Shown here: positions 1 to 9,708 of the stretch, in pieces
How the letters are laid out: each line of letters begins with the position of its first letter
Position numbering within the stretch: position 1 is the stretch's first letter
NCBI RefSeq assembly: GCF_002079055.1
Contig: NC_047490.1
Location: 744,001-808,000 of the forward strand
Reading direction: 5' to 3'
Length of the DNA: 64,000 bases
Source of the DNA: Saccharomyces paradoxus
Lineage: Eukaryota; Ascomycota; Saccharomycetes; Saccharomycetales; Saccharomycetaceae
Program-made: the position numbers and the translations under genes
Notes under the pieces: model-generated
The model's database searches: none
Seen by the model: only the letters and a program-made list of their open reading frames with translations
Told to the model about the DNA's origin: nothing

Positions 1-3000
1 GTTGAAAGGTTACCACATAATTGATACAGCAGCATACAATGAGCTAGCCAGCTACTCAAATTCTCCTACATTGGACTTTATTGAAGAGAAAGCCAAAAGC
101 AAAGGTTTTAGGTTGATAGATGCCAACAAATATATTGATTTGAATAGAATAGCCACTACTCCTTCTAAAGAAGAGATAGATAACTTTTGCAGAAAGATTG
201 GGTACTACGCTTTGGAATTCAAAGAATATGAAAAACTGAAGAATTCTGTGCAGAATCCCTCTAAGGAGTTTATCGAAGAAAAAGCCACCTTATTTGGTCT
301 TGCGCTAGTTGATAAAACAGAGTATGAAACAATGAAAGACAATTTGAGCAATAAAAATTCACTCATTGCATCTGTAAAGGCACTTGGTCTCGTTGCAATA
401 CCTGCCCCACAGCTTGCTTCTCTACAGAAGTCATCACTACAAAATAGTACTTTATCTGATATTGAGAATAAATTAAAAGCTTTAGGATATGTCGCAATAA
501 GTAAGGAAAACCTAGCAAACCTAGAGAAACCGATAGTTGAAAGCGCCTCCAGAGATGATGTCTTGAACATATGCTCCAAGTTCAGTCTAATACCAGTGTC
601 CACTGAAGAATATGATAATATGAAGAAAGAACGCGCTCAAACCTTGAATGCTCTCAGTGATCCATCCATTGATTTTTTGAAGGAAAAATCCGAAAAATAT
701 GAATTGGTCGTAATTGATAGACATGATTACGAGGAGAAGCAAGAAGCCATTGAAAATCCAACCCTTGATTATTTAAAAGATTCTTTGAGCAAAATAGGCC
801 ACATCGCAATTTTAAAGCAGGATTATGAATCAATGGTTGCTAAATACGAAAAGCCACAACTGGATTATTTAAAAATTTCGTCTGCAAAAATTGACCACAC
901 TGTAATTCCTCTGTCTGAGTACAATCTGATGGTTACAGGCTATAAAGATCCTAGTTTGAGCTACTTGAGAGAGAAGGCTGATTTGAATAATCATGTTTTA
1001 ATAAAGGATGAGGACTATAGAAATACTCTAGCTGCATCAGAGCATCCAACGGAGGCCAACCTCTCCGAAAAGGCATCTTTATTAAATAAAGTCTTGGTAG
1101 ACAAGGATGATTATGCCAACATGTCACGTTCGATTGAAAATCCAACGGTTGATTTCTTATCCACTAGGGCGCTATCAGTTGGGAAAATACTAGTTAATGA
1201 ATCTACGCACAAAAGAAACGAGAAACTATTATCCGAGCCAAATTCTGAATTTTTGGCCATGAAAGCTAAGGAGCAAGGGCTAATCATCATTTCCGAAGAA
1301 GAATATTCAGGACTCCAGGATAAAATAGATCATCCTAGCTTGGACGTTCTAAAAGAAAAGGCTACCGATTTTGGTAGTGTCATAGTAGATAACACAGAAT
1401 ACCAACGGTTGCTGAACACTGCAATTGCCTACCCTCCCATAACTTATGAAGATTTGAAGGCATATGCTCACCAATTCGATATGGAATTATACCCTTTAAA
1501 CCCCAACGAACTTTCTCAGGCCGAGAGTCCAGAGCGCTTTGATGAACAATCTATAAACACAACAAGCAGTAACTCGACCACAACATCAAGTATGTTCACA
1601 GACGCATTGGATGATAATATTGAAGAGCTTAATCGTGACGAATTCGAACAAGATGAAGATGTAACTGACATAATATCGAAGTCATCCACAGTAAAAGGTG
1701 TCACTAACATTCCCGCATACGCAACCATTAAAAATTCCGCCGAAGAACTGGGTTACAAATTAGTTCCGATTGAAAATTCAAGTGCGAATCTTAAATATAT
1801 GGAAGCCCTTTCATTTTCGAAGGATAACGACGACATTAGCGTTGCTAGCAGCGTCGATCTTAACTACTTATCTAAAAAGGCAGAAAAATATGGTATGACT
1901 CTCATTTCTGATGAGGAGTTTGAAGAATATCATATGCTAAAGGATAGCACCGTCAGTCGGGATGATGGCATCGAAGAAACAGATAATTCCCTGTCAGAAG
2001 ACGAAAACGCAACAGCAAAGACCACAAATATACCGAGGGAACGTGCCTTACAGAAAGGCGTTCTCCGCAATAGTATGGATAAAGAAGAAGTCATCGAAAT
2101 GGCGCAAAAATTAAATCTGGTTATTCTCAACGAAAAAGAGTACACTGAATTACTGAATAAGTCAGAAAAATATTCAAATTCTGCAGCTGATGTTGTCGGT
2201 GACACTGCCAAGCTCGATTTAGTATCGTTAGAGAAGCAAAAGCTGGAAGAGTTCGAACATGAGCATGCTCATCCAACATTCACAGAAAGGCAACTCAAGA
2301 AACATGCTGGCGATCGTAGCTTAATTTTGACTAGTAGGGATAAAACACTGTTATCAAGGGATGAAAACATAATAAGCCAAAGCGAGGTGGTTTATGATGA
2401 TGATATATCTGACAGTTTTGCAGATGAAACCCAAGAAATCAAAAACGATGTGGACATCATTAAAACCCAAGCTATGAAATACGGAATGCTGTGTATTCCC
2501 GAAAGCGCTTTCGTGGGTACATCATATGAAAGTATACCAGATACGAGCGATATAGTTGCGCTTTCTTCATCCTATTATCATAGTCTATTATCACCTGAAG
2601 ACCTGAAATGGAACTGTGTGAATAATGAAGTGTTACAAGCAGAAGTTAAAAGGCGTGGACTCCAGCTTGCACCACCAACAAAGGAAGATAGTAAGGCTCA
2701 AGCCACCGCATCTAAACACGAGGGTAGGTCACACAAGTTGAGTAATAAAACATCCACTTTATCCACGAAGTCTGGAGTAAAAAAGGGACTTGCAGAAGCT
2801 GCAGCAACCACTGCCTATGAAGATTTTGAAGGTCACCCACAAGCACAAGAGCAGTCTCATCGTAAAAATCATCATAAACATCATAAACGTCAACAGAGTC
2901 TAACTTCTAGTTCAACCTCAAAAACCGCACATTCATCAAAAAATACCCCAACATCTAGAAGAGATGTCGTGGCATCATTTATGTCACGTGCAGGATCGGC

Positions 3001-3598
3001 TGGTAGGACGGCATCTTTACAAACTTTAGCATCATTGAATGAACCAAGCATAATTCCTGCGTTAACTCAAACCGTCATTGGGGAATACTTGTTTAAGTAT
3101 TATCCGCGCCTGGGACCTTTTGGATTCGAATCTCGCCATGAAAGATTCTTCTGGATTCACCCATATACTTTAACTTTGTATTGGTCAGCATCTAATCCCA
3201 TCTTAGAGAATCCTGCCAACACGAAAACAAAGGGTGTTGCCATTCTAGGAGTGGAAAGTGTCACAGATCCAAACCCGTATCCAACAGGATTGTATCATAA
3301 GAGTATTGTCGTTACCACAGAAACTAGGACTATTAAGTTTACTTGCCCTACAAGGCAAAGACACAATATTTGGTATAATTCATTGCGCTATCTAATTCAA
3401 AGAAACATGCAAGGGATAAGCTTAGAGGACATCGCTGATGATCCAACAGATAATATGTATTCAGGGAAGATTTTTCCATTGCCGGGTGAAAATACGAAGA
3501 GTTCCAGTAAAAGACTGAGCGCATCGAGAAGGTCCGCATCTACAAGGTCTCTAAGAAATAGAGTACCAAAAAGCCGATCATTTGGCAACCTAAGATAA
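1..3598 (+). CDS. NUM1: Num1, cortical anchor protein, C-terminal part (5' end outside window)
   Basis: Num1 is the cell-cortex protein that captures dynein for nuclear migration and tethers mitochondria to the plasma membrane (family knowledge). The frame is open from the first base, and 1198 codons are visible before TAA at 3596-3598. The S. cerevisiae protein is about 2750 residues, so over half is missing. Visible residues about 20-500 are some 14 units of about 32 residues, each beginning Pro-Ser/Thr and containing LxEKA and a late Tyr. Acidic and Ser-rich linkers follow, with isolated copies of the same unit. A PH domain lies at visible residues about 1018-1130 (RFFWIHPYTLTLYW, then a NIWYNSLRYLI helix) and should bind PI(4,5)P2. 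The tail is basic and Ser/Arg-rich. Identity is secure; the 5' boundary is not in the window. Confidence 0.96.
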   Translation, partial: LKGYHIIDTAAYNELASYSNSPTLDFIEEKAKSKGFRLIDANKYIDLNRIATTPSKEEIDNFCRKIGYYALEFKEYEKLKNSVQNPSKEFIEEKATLFGLALVDKTEYETMKDNLSNKNSLIASVKALGLVAIPAPQLASLQKSSLQNSTLSDIENKLKALGYVAISKENLANLEKPIVESASRDDVLNICSKFSLIPVSTEEYDNMKKERAQTLNALSDPSIDFLKEKSEKYELVVIDRHDYEEKQEAIENPTLDYLKDSLSKIGHIAILKQDYESMVAKYEKPQLDYLKISSAKIDHTVIPLSEYNLMVTGYKDPSLSYLREKADLNNHVLIKDEDYRNTLAASEHPTEANLSEKASLLNKVLVDKDDYANMSRSIENPTVDFLSTRALSVGKILVNESTHKRNEKLLSEPNSEFLAMKAKEQGLIIISEEEYSGLQDKIDHPSLDVLKEKATDFGSVIVDNTEYQRLLNTAIAYPPITYEDLKAYAHQFDMELYPLNPNELSQAESPERFDEQSINTTSSNSTTTSSMFTDALDDNIEELNRDEFEQDEDVTDIISKSSTVKGVTNIPAYATIKNSAEELGYKLVPIENSSANLKYMEALSFSKDNDDISVASSVDLNYLSKKAEKYGMTLISDEEFEEYHMLKDSTVSRDDGIEETDNSLSEDENATAKTTNIPRERALQKGVLRNSMDKEEVIEMAQKLNLVILNEKEYTELLNKSEKYSNSAADVVGDTAKLDLVSLEKQKLEEFEHEHAHPTFTERQLKKHAGDRSLILTSRDKTLLSRDENIISQSEVVYDDDISDSFADETQEIKNDVDIIKTQAMKYGMLCIPESAFVGTSYESIPDTSDIVALSSSYYHSLLSPEDLKWNCVNNEVLQAEVKRRGLQLAPPTKEDSKAQATASKHEGRSHKLSNKTSTLSTKSGVKKGLAEAAATTAYEDFEGHPQAQEQSHRKNHHKHHKRQQSLTSSSTSKTAHSSKNTPTSRRDVVASFMSRAGSAGRTASLQTLASLNEPSIIPALTQTVIGEYLFKYYPRLGPFGFESRHERFFWIHPYTLTLYWSASNPILENPANTKTKGVAILGVESVTDPNPYPTGLYHKSIVVTTETRTIKFTCPTRQRHNIWYNSLRYLIQRNMQGISLEDIADDPTDNMYSGKIFPLPGENTKSSSKRLSASRRSASTRSLRNRVPKSRSFGNLR

Positions 3599-3952
3599 TT
3601 AAACAAAAAAACACATTAAACATCTAACAGTAGATGAAGCAAGTTAAGAACAGTTATTATTTTGATCCTCAGTCCATTAACGTAAACTCTGGTTGCCATT
3701 GCTGAGTAACAGCAACACAGTGAGATATAAGTAACAAGAAAAGACTATAGGAAATTTTTTTTCTCTTCTATCTAATGAAATAAATAAATAAATAAAATGA
3801 AAAGACTGAATCAACTGATTATCACGTTAGTGGATCACAAATTTTTTAATTTTGTTTTGCAACTGGAATAAATATGAAAACGAGAATGAATAAATAAATA
3901 AATAGAGGCGGCAAAAACGCGCCGAAAAATCAAAGGGCATTCTCTAAACTGA
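3599..3952. other. Convergent spacer NUM1/CTH1
   Basis: This is the shared 3' spacer of two converging genes. It holds short AAAT tandem runs (about 3779-3799 and 3889-3903) and T-rich stretches suited to 3'-end formation on both strands. I see no gene or RNA in it. Confidence 0.7.
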
Positions 3953-4930
3953 CTACCAAGTCATCCTTTGCAATGCTTTAACACTAGTATGTAAGTTCTT
4001 AGGCTTACCCAAATTAGTAACGTTATTATCATTGGCGGGGGCTATCGCAGGAGGAAGTGTGGAAAACGCCATATCATTATCTCTCCCATTATTAGCATTT
4101 TGGTATACTTGAACGTCTTTATCATCGCCGTGCTTGAAGCAGCAGCGCTTACCGTACGGACAGTAGCCCAATTTCGACCAATTTATGCAGGGTTTGGTTC
4201 TATAATTGTTTGATTTTTTCTTAAATTTTAGTTCATGCAGACCGTGAGCAAATTGGCACTTATTTCCGTACTTACAATAGCCCTTGATAGTAAAAGATTC
4301 ACAGAGCTCCGTCTTGTATAAAGTCTTATTGACTAATTGAGGCAAGTCCAAAGGCGCCCTTCTACATGGTTCCAGTTTTGTTGTTTTCTGGATTGGGAGT
4401 GCGAATGGGAGCCCTGTGGACTGGGAATTCACCTGGGATAATTTTTGTAAATTCTCCGCCGTCAAAGGTAATGAAAATGCGTTTGTCGCATAAGTAGGGT
4501 TAATCTCAACTTCAAGTGGCCTTTTCTTACGCTTTTTATCAGTCGTAGCAAGCGTCGAGATGTTGTTAGTGGTTGAGAAAAGGTTGGCAAAATGCGATGT
4601 ATTTGCAGGCCTGGAATCAGATATGATCAAGTCTTTAAAATCTGCCAACGAATGATAACAATTCGGTTTGGAAGGCAACCAAGGAGAAGGCCTTGGAGAG
4701 TATTCACTTAAAATCTCCGCTTCATTTATATTATGCCCCTCGGAACTGCTGCTCTCATCATTATCTGTATTGTCATTGAGTAGCGTCTTTATATAGTACT
4801 CTTCAATTTCTCTAATCTTTGACTCGTACTCCTTATTAAGGTCGGAAAAGATCGAGGAAGTAGTTGTCGATGTGGAATTGGCATTCGGTAGGTTTAGATA
4901 GTGGCTGTTTGGAGCAACATTCGTCATCAT
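3953..4930 (-). CDS. CTH1: Cth1, tandem CCCH zinc-finger mRNA-decay protein
   Basis: Cth1 is a TTP/tristetraprolin-family protein that binds AU-rich elements and promotes mRNA decay during iron shortage, with its paralogue Cth2 (family knowledge). The 325-residue frame starts MMTN and ends QRMTW, the same length as in S. cerevisiae. Two zinc fingers of the exact form C-x8-C-x5-C-x3-H are present. They are preceded by the lead-ins YKTELC and YRTKPC and spaced as in TTP proteins. The N-terminal half is low-complexity and Ser/Asn-rich. A basic KKRKKR cluster sits before the fingers. The ATG at 4930 is followed by a second Met, and either could be used. The gene is divergent from GIR2. Confidence 0.96.
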   Translation of the reverse strand: MMTNVAPNSHYLNLPNANSTSTTTSSIFSDLNKEYESKIREIEEYYIKTLLNDNTDNDESSSSEGHNINEAEILSEYSPRPSPWLPSKPNCYHSLADFKDLIISDSRPANTSHFANLFSTTNNISTLATTDKKRKKRPLEVEINPTYATNAFSLPLTAENLQKLSQVNSQSTGLPFALPIQKTTKLEPCRRAPLDLPQLVNKTLYKTELCESFTIKGYCKYGNKCQFAHGLHELKFKKKSNNYRTKPCINWSKLGYCPYGKRCCFKHGDDKDVQVYQNANNGRDNDMAFSTLPPAIAPANDNNVTNLGKPKNLHTSVKALQRMTW

Positions 4931-5481
4931 GGCTACTGCTAATTCTCAATGGTTGTGTTGGTTGATGTTGCCGAAGAGGATGTGATATAGGGATCTACGG
5001 CTTTACAATCTATACTTATGAGTTAAAAGATTAAATATTATTGAGATTTGTTAAGAAACCAAGGAGAATAAAGTGCAGAACTGCCATACTTTGTCCAACG
5101 ATCTACACCGTCAACCGTTGGATTAGTGTCCTCTGATTCAGTATATTAGTAACTGCTCACACTGTTCAAGAGCGAGAAAGAGAATACGAGCGAAAAAGAA
5201 AGAAGAAAAAATTTGGGTGCCATTGGCGCTGACCCTAACAAAATGAATGAGAGAAACCGATCATGTATATTTTTTTACCGAATGTCCTAATAAATAAGGG
5301 TGAAAAGACCTAGATCTATAAAATCGGGTAACAAAGGGTGGATAAAGAAAATTTTCTATTTTCCCATTGTAGAATAAGCAGGCATCTTAAGGTTGACTTC
5401 GAAGAGCTGAGTCTATTATGTTGTGTAGGTTGACAAAGTTTTAAAAGACCCACCCTATTCAGAAGGTAGCGTGTTCATACT
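4931..5481. promoter_or_regulatory. Divergent CTH1/GIR2 promoter region
   Basis: This 551-bp spacer contains the 5' regions of CTH1 (leftward) and GIR2 (rightward). A purine-rich stretch lies around 5165-5215. I find no exact Aft1, Reb1 or PAC core and no RNA gene. Confidence 0.6.
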
Positions 5482-6282
5482 ATGGATTATAAGGAAGAAC
5501 AGAAGCAGGAGCTAGAAGTCTTAGAGTCCATTTACCCTGATGAACTGAGGATCATAAACGATGAATACCCAAAGATTAAATTTGAAGTAGACATCAAATT
5601 AGAGCTGGACACAGGTGATTCCACTTCGGTATTAACCAAAGAGCACACTATAATTGCAGAATTCAAGTTACCGGAAACCTACCCTGACGAACCATGCATG
5701 ATTTCATTAGAAGCTCAAGAAGTAGCCCTCAACGATGGCGAAGAAGATGACGAGGAAGAGGGAGATGAAGACGAGGTTGAATATGATGACCATGGTAATA
5801 AAGTACTGAAAAAGTTTGAAAACCTGCCTGATCTCATAAGTTTCAAGGTATACCTGCCCGAACTGACCGTACAATTGGAATCGCAAATTGAAACCGATAT
5901 GCTATTAGGTATGCAAATGTGTTTTGCGTTAATTTCATCTATAAAAGAAAGATGCGAGCAGTGGTATAGTGAGCAATTGAGCAAGCTCGAGAAACAGTGC
6001 GAAATGGAGGCACAAGAACGTGAAAAGAAGGAACAGGCCAAGTTCCACGGTACAAAAGTTACAAGAGAATCGTATCTGGAATGGAGGTCCAAGTTCCGTC
6101 AAGAACTGAAACTGGATGAAAGAGATCAGGTGAGAAGGTTGAAGGCCCACCATGGGAAGCTAACTGGTAAGCAAATGTTTGAACAAGGTGTGGTGGGCAC
6201 GGGCGACGAGTATATGGAAGAGGATGACGCGAGCGTGGATGACGTAGCCAAGGGACTTGCCAAGACTGAAATAGCAAATTAA
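5482..6282 (+). CDS. GIR2: Gir2, RWD-domain partner of Gcn1 and Rbg2
   Basis: Gir2 is an RWD protein that binds the translational GTPase Rbg2 and competes with Gcn2 for Gcn1, so it tunes the amino-acid starvation response (family knowledge). The 266-residue protein has an N-terminal RWD fold (residues about 3-150) beginning with the typical EEQKQELEVLESIYPDE segment and containing the YPDEPC turn. The RWD fold is interrupted by an acidic insertion at about 88-110. A charged helix (about 165-215) follows, which is the DRG-binding type of C-terminus. It starts at ATG 5482. The gene converges with ENT5. Confidence 0.95.
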   Translation: MDYKEEQKQELEVLESIYPDELRIINDEYPKIKFEVDIKLELDTGDSTSVLTKEHTIIAEFKLPETYPDEPCMISLEAQEVALNDGEEDDEEEGDEDEVEYDDHGNKVLKKFENLPDLISFKVYLPELTVQLESQIETDMLLGMQMCFALISSIKERCEQWYSEQLSKLEKQCEMEAQEREKKEQAKFHGTKVTRESYLEWRSKFRQELKLDERDQVRRLKAHHGKLTGKQMFEQGVVGTGDEYMEEDDASVDDVAKGLAKTEIAN

Positions 6283-6513
6283 TAAAATATTTATATACTT
6301 GAGAATTTAAGTGTTTTCTTCTGCATGGATAATGACATATCTATATATACAATTCTTTCTTATTGTTCAATTAAAAGAAAAGTGATATTTGAGGGGAGAA
6401 TAAACAATTTCTTATAAGATATTATTAGTGTATATATGGATACATATATCTGAGAATGAAAAGTTGTGCTACTGTATTGAATGTATTGAAGAGATGGATG
6501 TGTGATTGGTGCA
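6283..6513. other. Convergent spacer GIR2/ENT5
   Basis: A short AT-rich 3' spacer with several TATATA runs, consistent with yeast polyadenylation efficiency elements on both strands. Nothing else is recognised. Confidence 0.55.
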
Positions 6514-7743
6514 CTAGACCAACGACTTTGAATAAGAAAATAGGTCCGAAAATGCGTCATTCCCCTTTGACTTGTCCTTTGTAGCTTGGGGACGGGCTTT
6601 TTGTTGGTTTTTCTCCGCAAAGGGTAATGGTGCTTCTGCGGCAGTAGTGGTACCTGCGCTTGATTTTGGGGCGTCCCAGTCAAGCAAATCATCTATTTGA
6701 CTGTTGGAAGAAGTTTTGGGTGCTGTGGTGTCAGGACTTGTTTCGCTTTGGAAATCACCAAACTCATCATCATCATCATCATCATCATCATTGTTGCTGT
6801 TCACATTATTACCATTGTCTATTGTTATGTTGTTCGTAGTGCTAGTACTATCGTCAAAATCGATTAAATCAGGGATGTTATCTTGTTCCTGCTTTCTTTT
6901 CCTCTGTTGTTCTTTATTCTTGATCTGCTCCCTTAATATCTCTCTCCTTTGTCTCCTTTGTTCTTCCATATGAGAACGCCTGCGAGGATTCGAATTTGCT
7001 TCCGTTTCTACAGGGACATTGAAGTTGGTCACATTATTTGCGTCCATTTCACTATCAAACCCATCTGCATCTGTGTCAAATTCATCGTCGTCCACGTTGT
7101 CGTAACTGGCAGACGATGAAATCTGGTTGGCATTATAAATGGAGGACTCCCCTTGCTGTCGAATCTTCAAGGCGTTCTTCTTATTCTTGGCTCTTTCCTT
7201 TTTCAGAAATTGGGGGTCTTCCAAGTATTGCAAGATCAGTTCGCCCTTTTTCCTAATACCTCTCTCATGAACCTCCATTTTGCCATCATTTGAGAACTTT
7301 ACCTTGAATTGGGCAATCTCCCTGGTTAAGATATGTTTATGGGTGAGCAAACATGACCTGATCTGATTTAATTCGTCGCCTGTATCGACATTCAATAACA
7401 AGAATTCAATGACTACTAGACATTTTAAGACTACTCTCCATTCGGACCCGTAGTTAACGTAGTCCTTTCTTGCTTTTTCGTACAGGTTCTTGGGCCTAGT
7501 AGCGATATGGTCGACCAATCTTTTCAACGTATATTCTGTCATCAAGTATAGCGGTACTTGGTATCTGTTTCTTAAAACTTTGGCCAGGTGCTTCGGTGTG
7601 GGGCCCCAAGCATCGGTATTTGTAGCACGACGGATATCTATCTGATAAGGTTCATATTGAACTATCACGTTTTGGGCAAACCTTGCGGCATTTCTAATGT
7701 CATGGATACCTAAGTTTTGAATCTTCTTCGATAATGAGTCCAT
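6514..7743 (-). CDS. ENT5: Ent5, clathrin adaptor with ENTH/ANTH domain
   Basis: Ent5 works with Ent3, clathrin, AP-1 and GGA proteins in traffic between the trans-Golgi network and endosomes (family knowledge). The 409-residue frame has an ENTH/ANTH-type phosphoinositide-binding domain at about residues 20-190 ([16 protein letters not shown], then [18 protein letters not shown]). A long disordered tail follows. It carries acidic-Phe/Trp adaptor motifs ([25 protein letters not shown]) of the kind that bind clathrin and the gamma-ear. An Asp tract in the tail is encoded by a nine-unit CAT/ATG trinucleotide repeat. The start ATG is at 7743. The length is close to S. cerevisiae (about 411). Confidence 0.95.
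   Translation of the reverse strand: MDSLSKKIQNLGIHDIRNAARFAQNVIVQYEPYQIDIRRATNTDAWGPTPKHLAKVLRNRYQVPLYLMTEYTLKRLVDHIATRPKNLYEKARKDYVNYGSEWRVVLKCLVVIEFLLLNVDTGDELNQIRSCLLTHKHILTREIAQFKVKFSNDGKMEVHERGIRKKGELILQYLEDPQFLKKERAKNKKNALKIRQQGESSIYNANQISSSASYDNVDDDEFDTDADGFDSEMDANNVTNFNVPVETEANSNPRRRSHMEEQRRQRREILREQIKNKEQQRKRKQEQDNIPDLIDFDDSTSTTNNITIDNGNNVNSNNDDDDDDDDEFGDFQSETSPDTTAPKTSSNSQIDDLLDWDAPKSSAGTTTAAEAPLPFAEKNQQKARPQATKDKSKGNDAFSDLFSYSKSLV
6765..6791. repeat. (CAT)9 trinucleotide repeat inside ENT5
   Basis: Nine perfect CAT units on the plus strand encode most of an Asp run in the Ent5 tail. It is a coding microsatellite and probably varies in length between strains. Confidence 0.9.
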
Positions 7744-8278
7744 TTCAGGTGGTATTGGTGTTTGTGCTTTTGAGATATTTGATTTATGTAGATGAGTCCT
7801 GCTTCCGGCTTGTATACTGAGTAAAAATATGGCTTTTGAAAAAGCAAAGTATGTGCAGCTTGAAAATTTAAGCTAGACCAAATCCAATTAAAAAAAAAAC
7901 CTAGGATAAATTTAACTCAAAACTAAGATCGAAGTTGAAATTAAAAAAAGGAATGAATGGATCAAAGGATCTGGATATGAAAAAAAAGTGTAGGAGGAAG
8001 AAAATTTTCTCGCTGTAGGAAAATAAGCCGAAAATCCGTTAGTTGAGAAGAAAAAAAAGAACGTGTGAAAAACAGGGGTCGGTACCCGGCGGCGCCACTC
8101 CATTGGCATAACCTAGACGGTAGTTGATAGGCCTAGCAACATACTGCGACGTAAAACAACAGTGTTAGATATAAGAATTGATTGTCATACATACACATAC
8201 GCTTATACATATACATATAATAAAAGAGAGAGAAAATAGTTCGTTTCAGTTTTTGCTATATTGTTCCGGAAAGAGCGC
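7744..8278. promoter_or_regulatory. ENT5 upstream region and CPR1 3' region
   Basis: Both flanking genes read leftward, so this spacer is the ENT5 promoter and the CPR1 terminator. It includes a GC-rich patch (about 8075-8100) in otherwise A-rich DNA and a TACATA repeat just downstream of CPR1. The open frames here are short and look accidental. Confidence 0.55.
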
Positions 8279-8767
8279 TTATAATTCGCCGGACTTGGCA
8301 ACAACGATTCTAGCTTTAGTGGCACCGGAAGGAGAACCCAAGGATTCAACCTTCTTAACGATATCGTATCCGTCAACAACTTCACCAAAAACAACGTGCT
8401 TGCCGTCCAACCATGGGCATGGAACGGTGGTGATGAAAAATTGAGAACCGTTGGTGTTTGGACCAGCATTGGCCATGGACAACAAACCTGGTCTGTCGTG
8501 GTGCTTCTTGAAGTTTTCGTCTGGGAACTTGCCACCGTAAATAGACTTACCGCCGGTACCGTTACCAGCAGTGAAGTCACCACCTTGCAACATGAAGTCT
8601 GGAATGACTCTGTGGAATGGAGAGCCAGCGTAGCCGAATCCCTTTTCACCAGTACATAGTGCTCTGAAGTTTTCAGCAGTCTTTGGGACTATGTCGTTGT
8701 ACAACTTGAAAACGACACGGCCAATTGGTTGACCATCAGCTTCGACATCAAAATAGACTTGGGACAT
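8279..8767 (-). CDS. CPR1: Cpr1, cyclophilin A peptidyl-prolyl isomerase
   Basis: Cpr1 is the cytosolic/nuclear cyclophilin. It catalyses proline cis-trans isomerisation, is the cyclosporin A receptor and associates with the Set3 complex (family knowledge). The 162-residue protein is a complete single cyclophilin domain. The active-site residues are all in place: Arg53 and Phe58 in [15 protein letters not shown], Gln61, Phe111, Trp119 and His124. Codon choice is strongly biased to preferred yeast codons, as expected for an abundant protein. The start ATG is at 8767. The gene is divergent from RPA14. Confidence 0.98.
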
Positions 8768-9108
8768 GGTAATATTTGTGGTTGAGTTGAATTGAGTTGA
8801 GATACTAATTCAAGACAGATAGATACCAATATAACCTAATTAACAAAAAAGGAGGGTGAATGTCAACAGTGGCAAAAGGATAAGAGGCTCAAGAGAATAC
8901 GTTTATATTTATACAGGGAATCGAACAAGACACTTTGTCAGCGTAAGTCCAACCGAAGTGAGAAGGGCCACCGCCATTACCAGAGACGGAAATGAGTGGA
9001 AGCGCGTGGAAGGCCGTCTAACAGAAAGGAAGAAATTCGAGACGAGGCGGGACGTGGCGGGCTAGGCGCCCCCAGAGAAGGCAGTAGAGAGGGAGGGGGC
9101 AGTAGGAA

Positions 9109-9119
9109 CCCCTAAGGGG
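9109..9119. promoter_or_regulatory. Paired STRE (CCCCT and AGGGG)
   Basis: CCCCTAAGGGG contains the Msn2/Msn4 core once on each strand with one base between. It is probably a general stress input to the CPR1 side; assignment to CPR1 rather than RPA14 is inference. Confidence 0.6.
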
Positions 9120-9126
9120 CGCAGGG

Positions 9127-9154
9127 CGGGTAACAGTAATATTGGGGCGGGTAA
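9127..9154 (-). promoter_or_regulatory. Two Reb1 sites
   Basis: Exact TTACCCG cores on the minus strand occur at 9127-9133 and 9148-9154 (CGGGTAA on the plus strand), each inside a GGGCGGGTAA context. Reb1 keeps promoters nucleosome-free, and a paired site fits a divergent promoter. Confidence 0.75.
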
Positions 9155-9169
9155 GAGTATTGCGGGTGT

Positions 9170-9239
9170 AAAAATTTTCATTTCGAGCTTATTACAAGAT
9201 GATGCATATGTTTAAAGCACAACGAAAACATCTCATCGG
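9170..9239. promoter_or_regulatory. RRPE and PAC elements of RPA14
   Basis: AAAAATTTTC at 9170-9179 matches the rRNA-processing element (RRPE), and CTCATCGG at 9232-9239 is the reverse of the PAC core CCGATGAG. PAC ends about 55 bp before the RPA14 start. The pair marks Pol I subunit and ribosome-biogenesis genes, bound by Stb3 and by Dot6/Tod6 respectively. Confidence 0.8.
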
Positions 9240-9294
9240 TAAGGTGGAGCGGAGCTAGCTACAGAGACCAAGAGTATAATATCAATAATATATG

Positions 9295-9708
9295 ATGATG
9301 AAAGGTTCTAGAAGAACAGGCAATAACGCGGCTACTACGCTAAACACTCCTGTGGTCATTCATGCCACGCAGCTGCCCCAACATGTTTCTACTGACGAGG
9401 TCCTTCAATTTCTGGAGGGGTTTATTAATGAGAAGGAAAATATTATCGATAGCACCACGATGAACACCATCAGCGGCAGCGCCGCTGACGCAGACGCTAC
9501 CGCTGTGGCTAACCCCGGTCTCAACATGGATACTAACCTTTCCAGCTCCATATCGCAATTGAAGAGAATTCAGAGAGACTTCAAGGGTCTGCCACCCGCC
9601 CAAGACTTCTCTGCCGCGCCCATTCAGGTCTCCACGGCGGAGAAGAAGGAAACTAGCATAGGTGTCAGTGCCACCGGCGGCAAGAAAACCACATTCGCCG
9701 ATGAATAA
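9295..9708 (+). CDS. RPA14: Rpa14, RNA polymerase I subunit A14
   Basis: Rpa14 pairs with Rpa43 to form the Pol I stalk, the counterpart of Rpb4/Rpb7, and helps recruit Rrn3 (family knowledge). The start is a run of three ATGs (9292, 9295, 9298). I place it at 9295 because this gives MMKGSRRTGN and 137 residues, as in S. cerevisiae; 9292 would add one Met. The N-terminal part (about 18-50) forms the Rpa43-contacting strand and helix, a low-complexity Ala/Asp/Asn loop follows (about 50-80), then a basic helix ISQLKRIQRDFKGLP. The promoter carries PAC, RRPE and Reb1 sites, which fits Pol I co-regulation. Confidence 0.94.
   Translation: MMKGSRRTGNNAATTLNTPVVIHATQLPQHVSTDEVLQFLEGFINEKENIIDSTTMNTISGSAADADATAVANPGLNMDTNLSSSISQLKRIQRDFKGLPPAQDFSAAPIQVSTAEKKETSIGVSATGGKKTTFADE

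Larger units (their letters stand above)
8768..9294. promoter_or_regulatory. Divergent CPR1/RPA14 promoter
   Basis: A 527-bp divergent promoter with a GC-rich core at about 9040-9165. It holds stress-response elements, two Reb1 cores, an RRPE and a PAC element, listed separately. Small open frames within it have no family resemblance. Confidence 0.8.

Noticed and set aside
8856-9065. 69-codon open frame in the CPR1/RPA14 promoter
   Set aside because: Arg/Glu-rich by base composition, inside a regulatory region, and without resemblance to any family.
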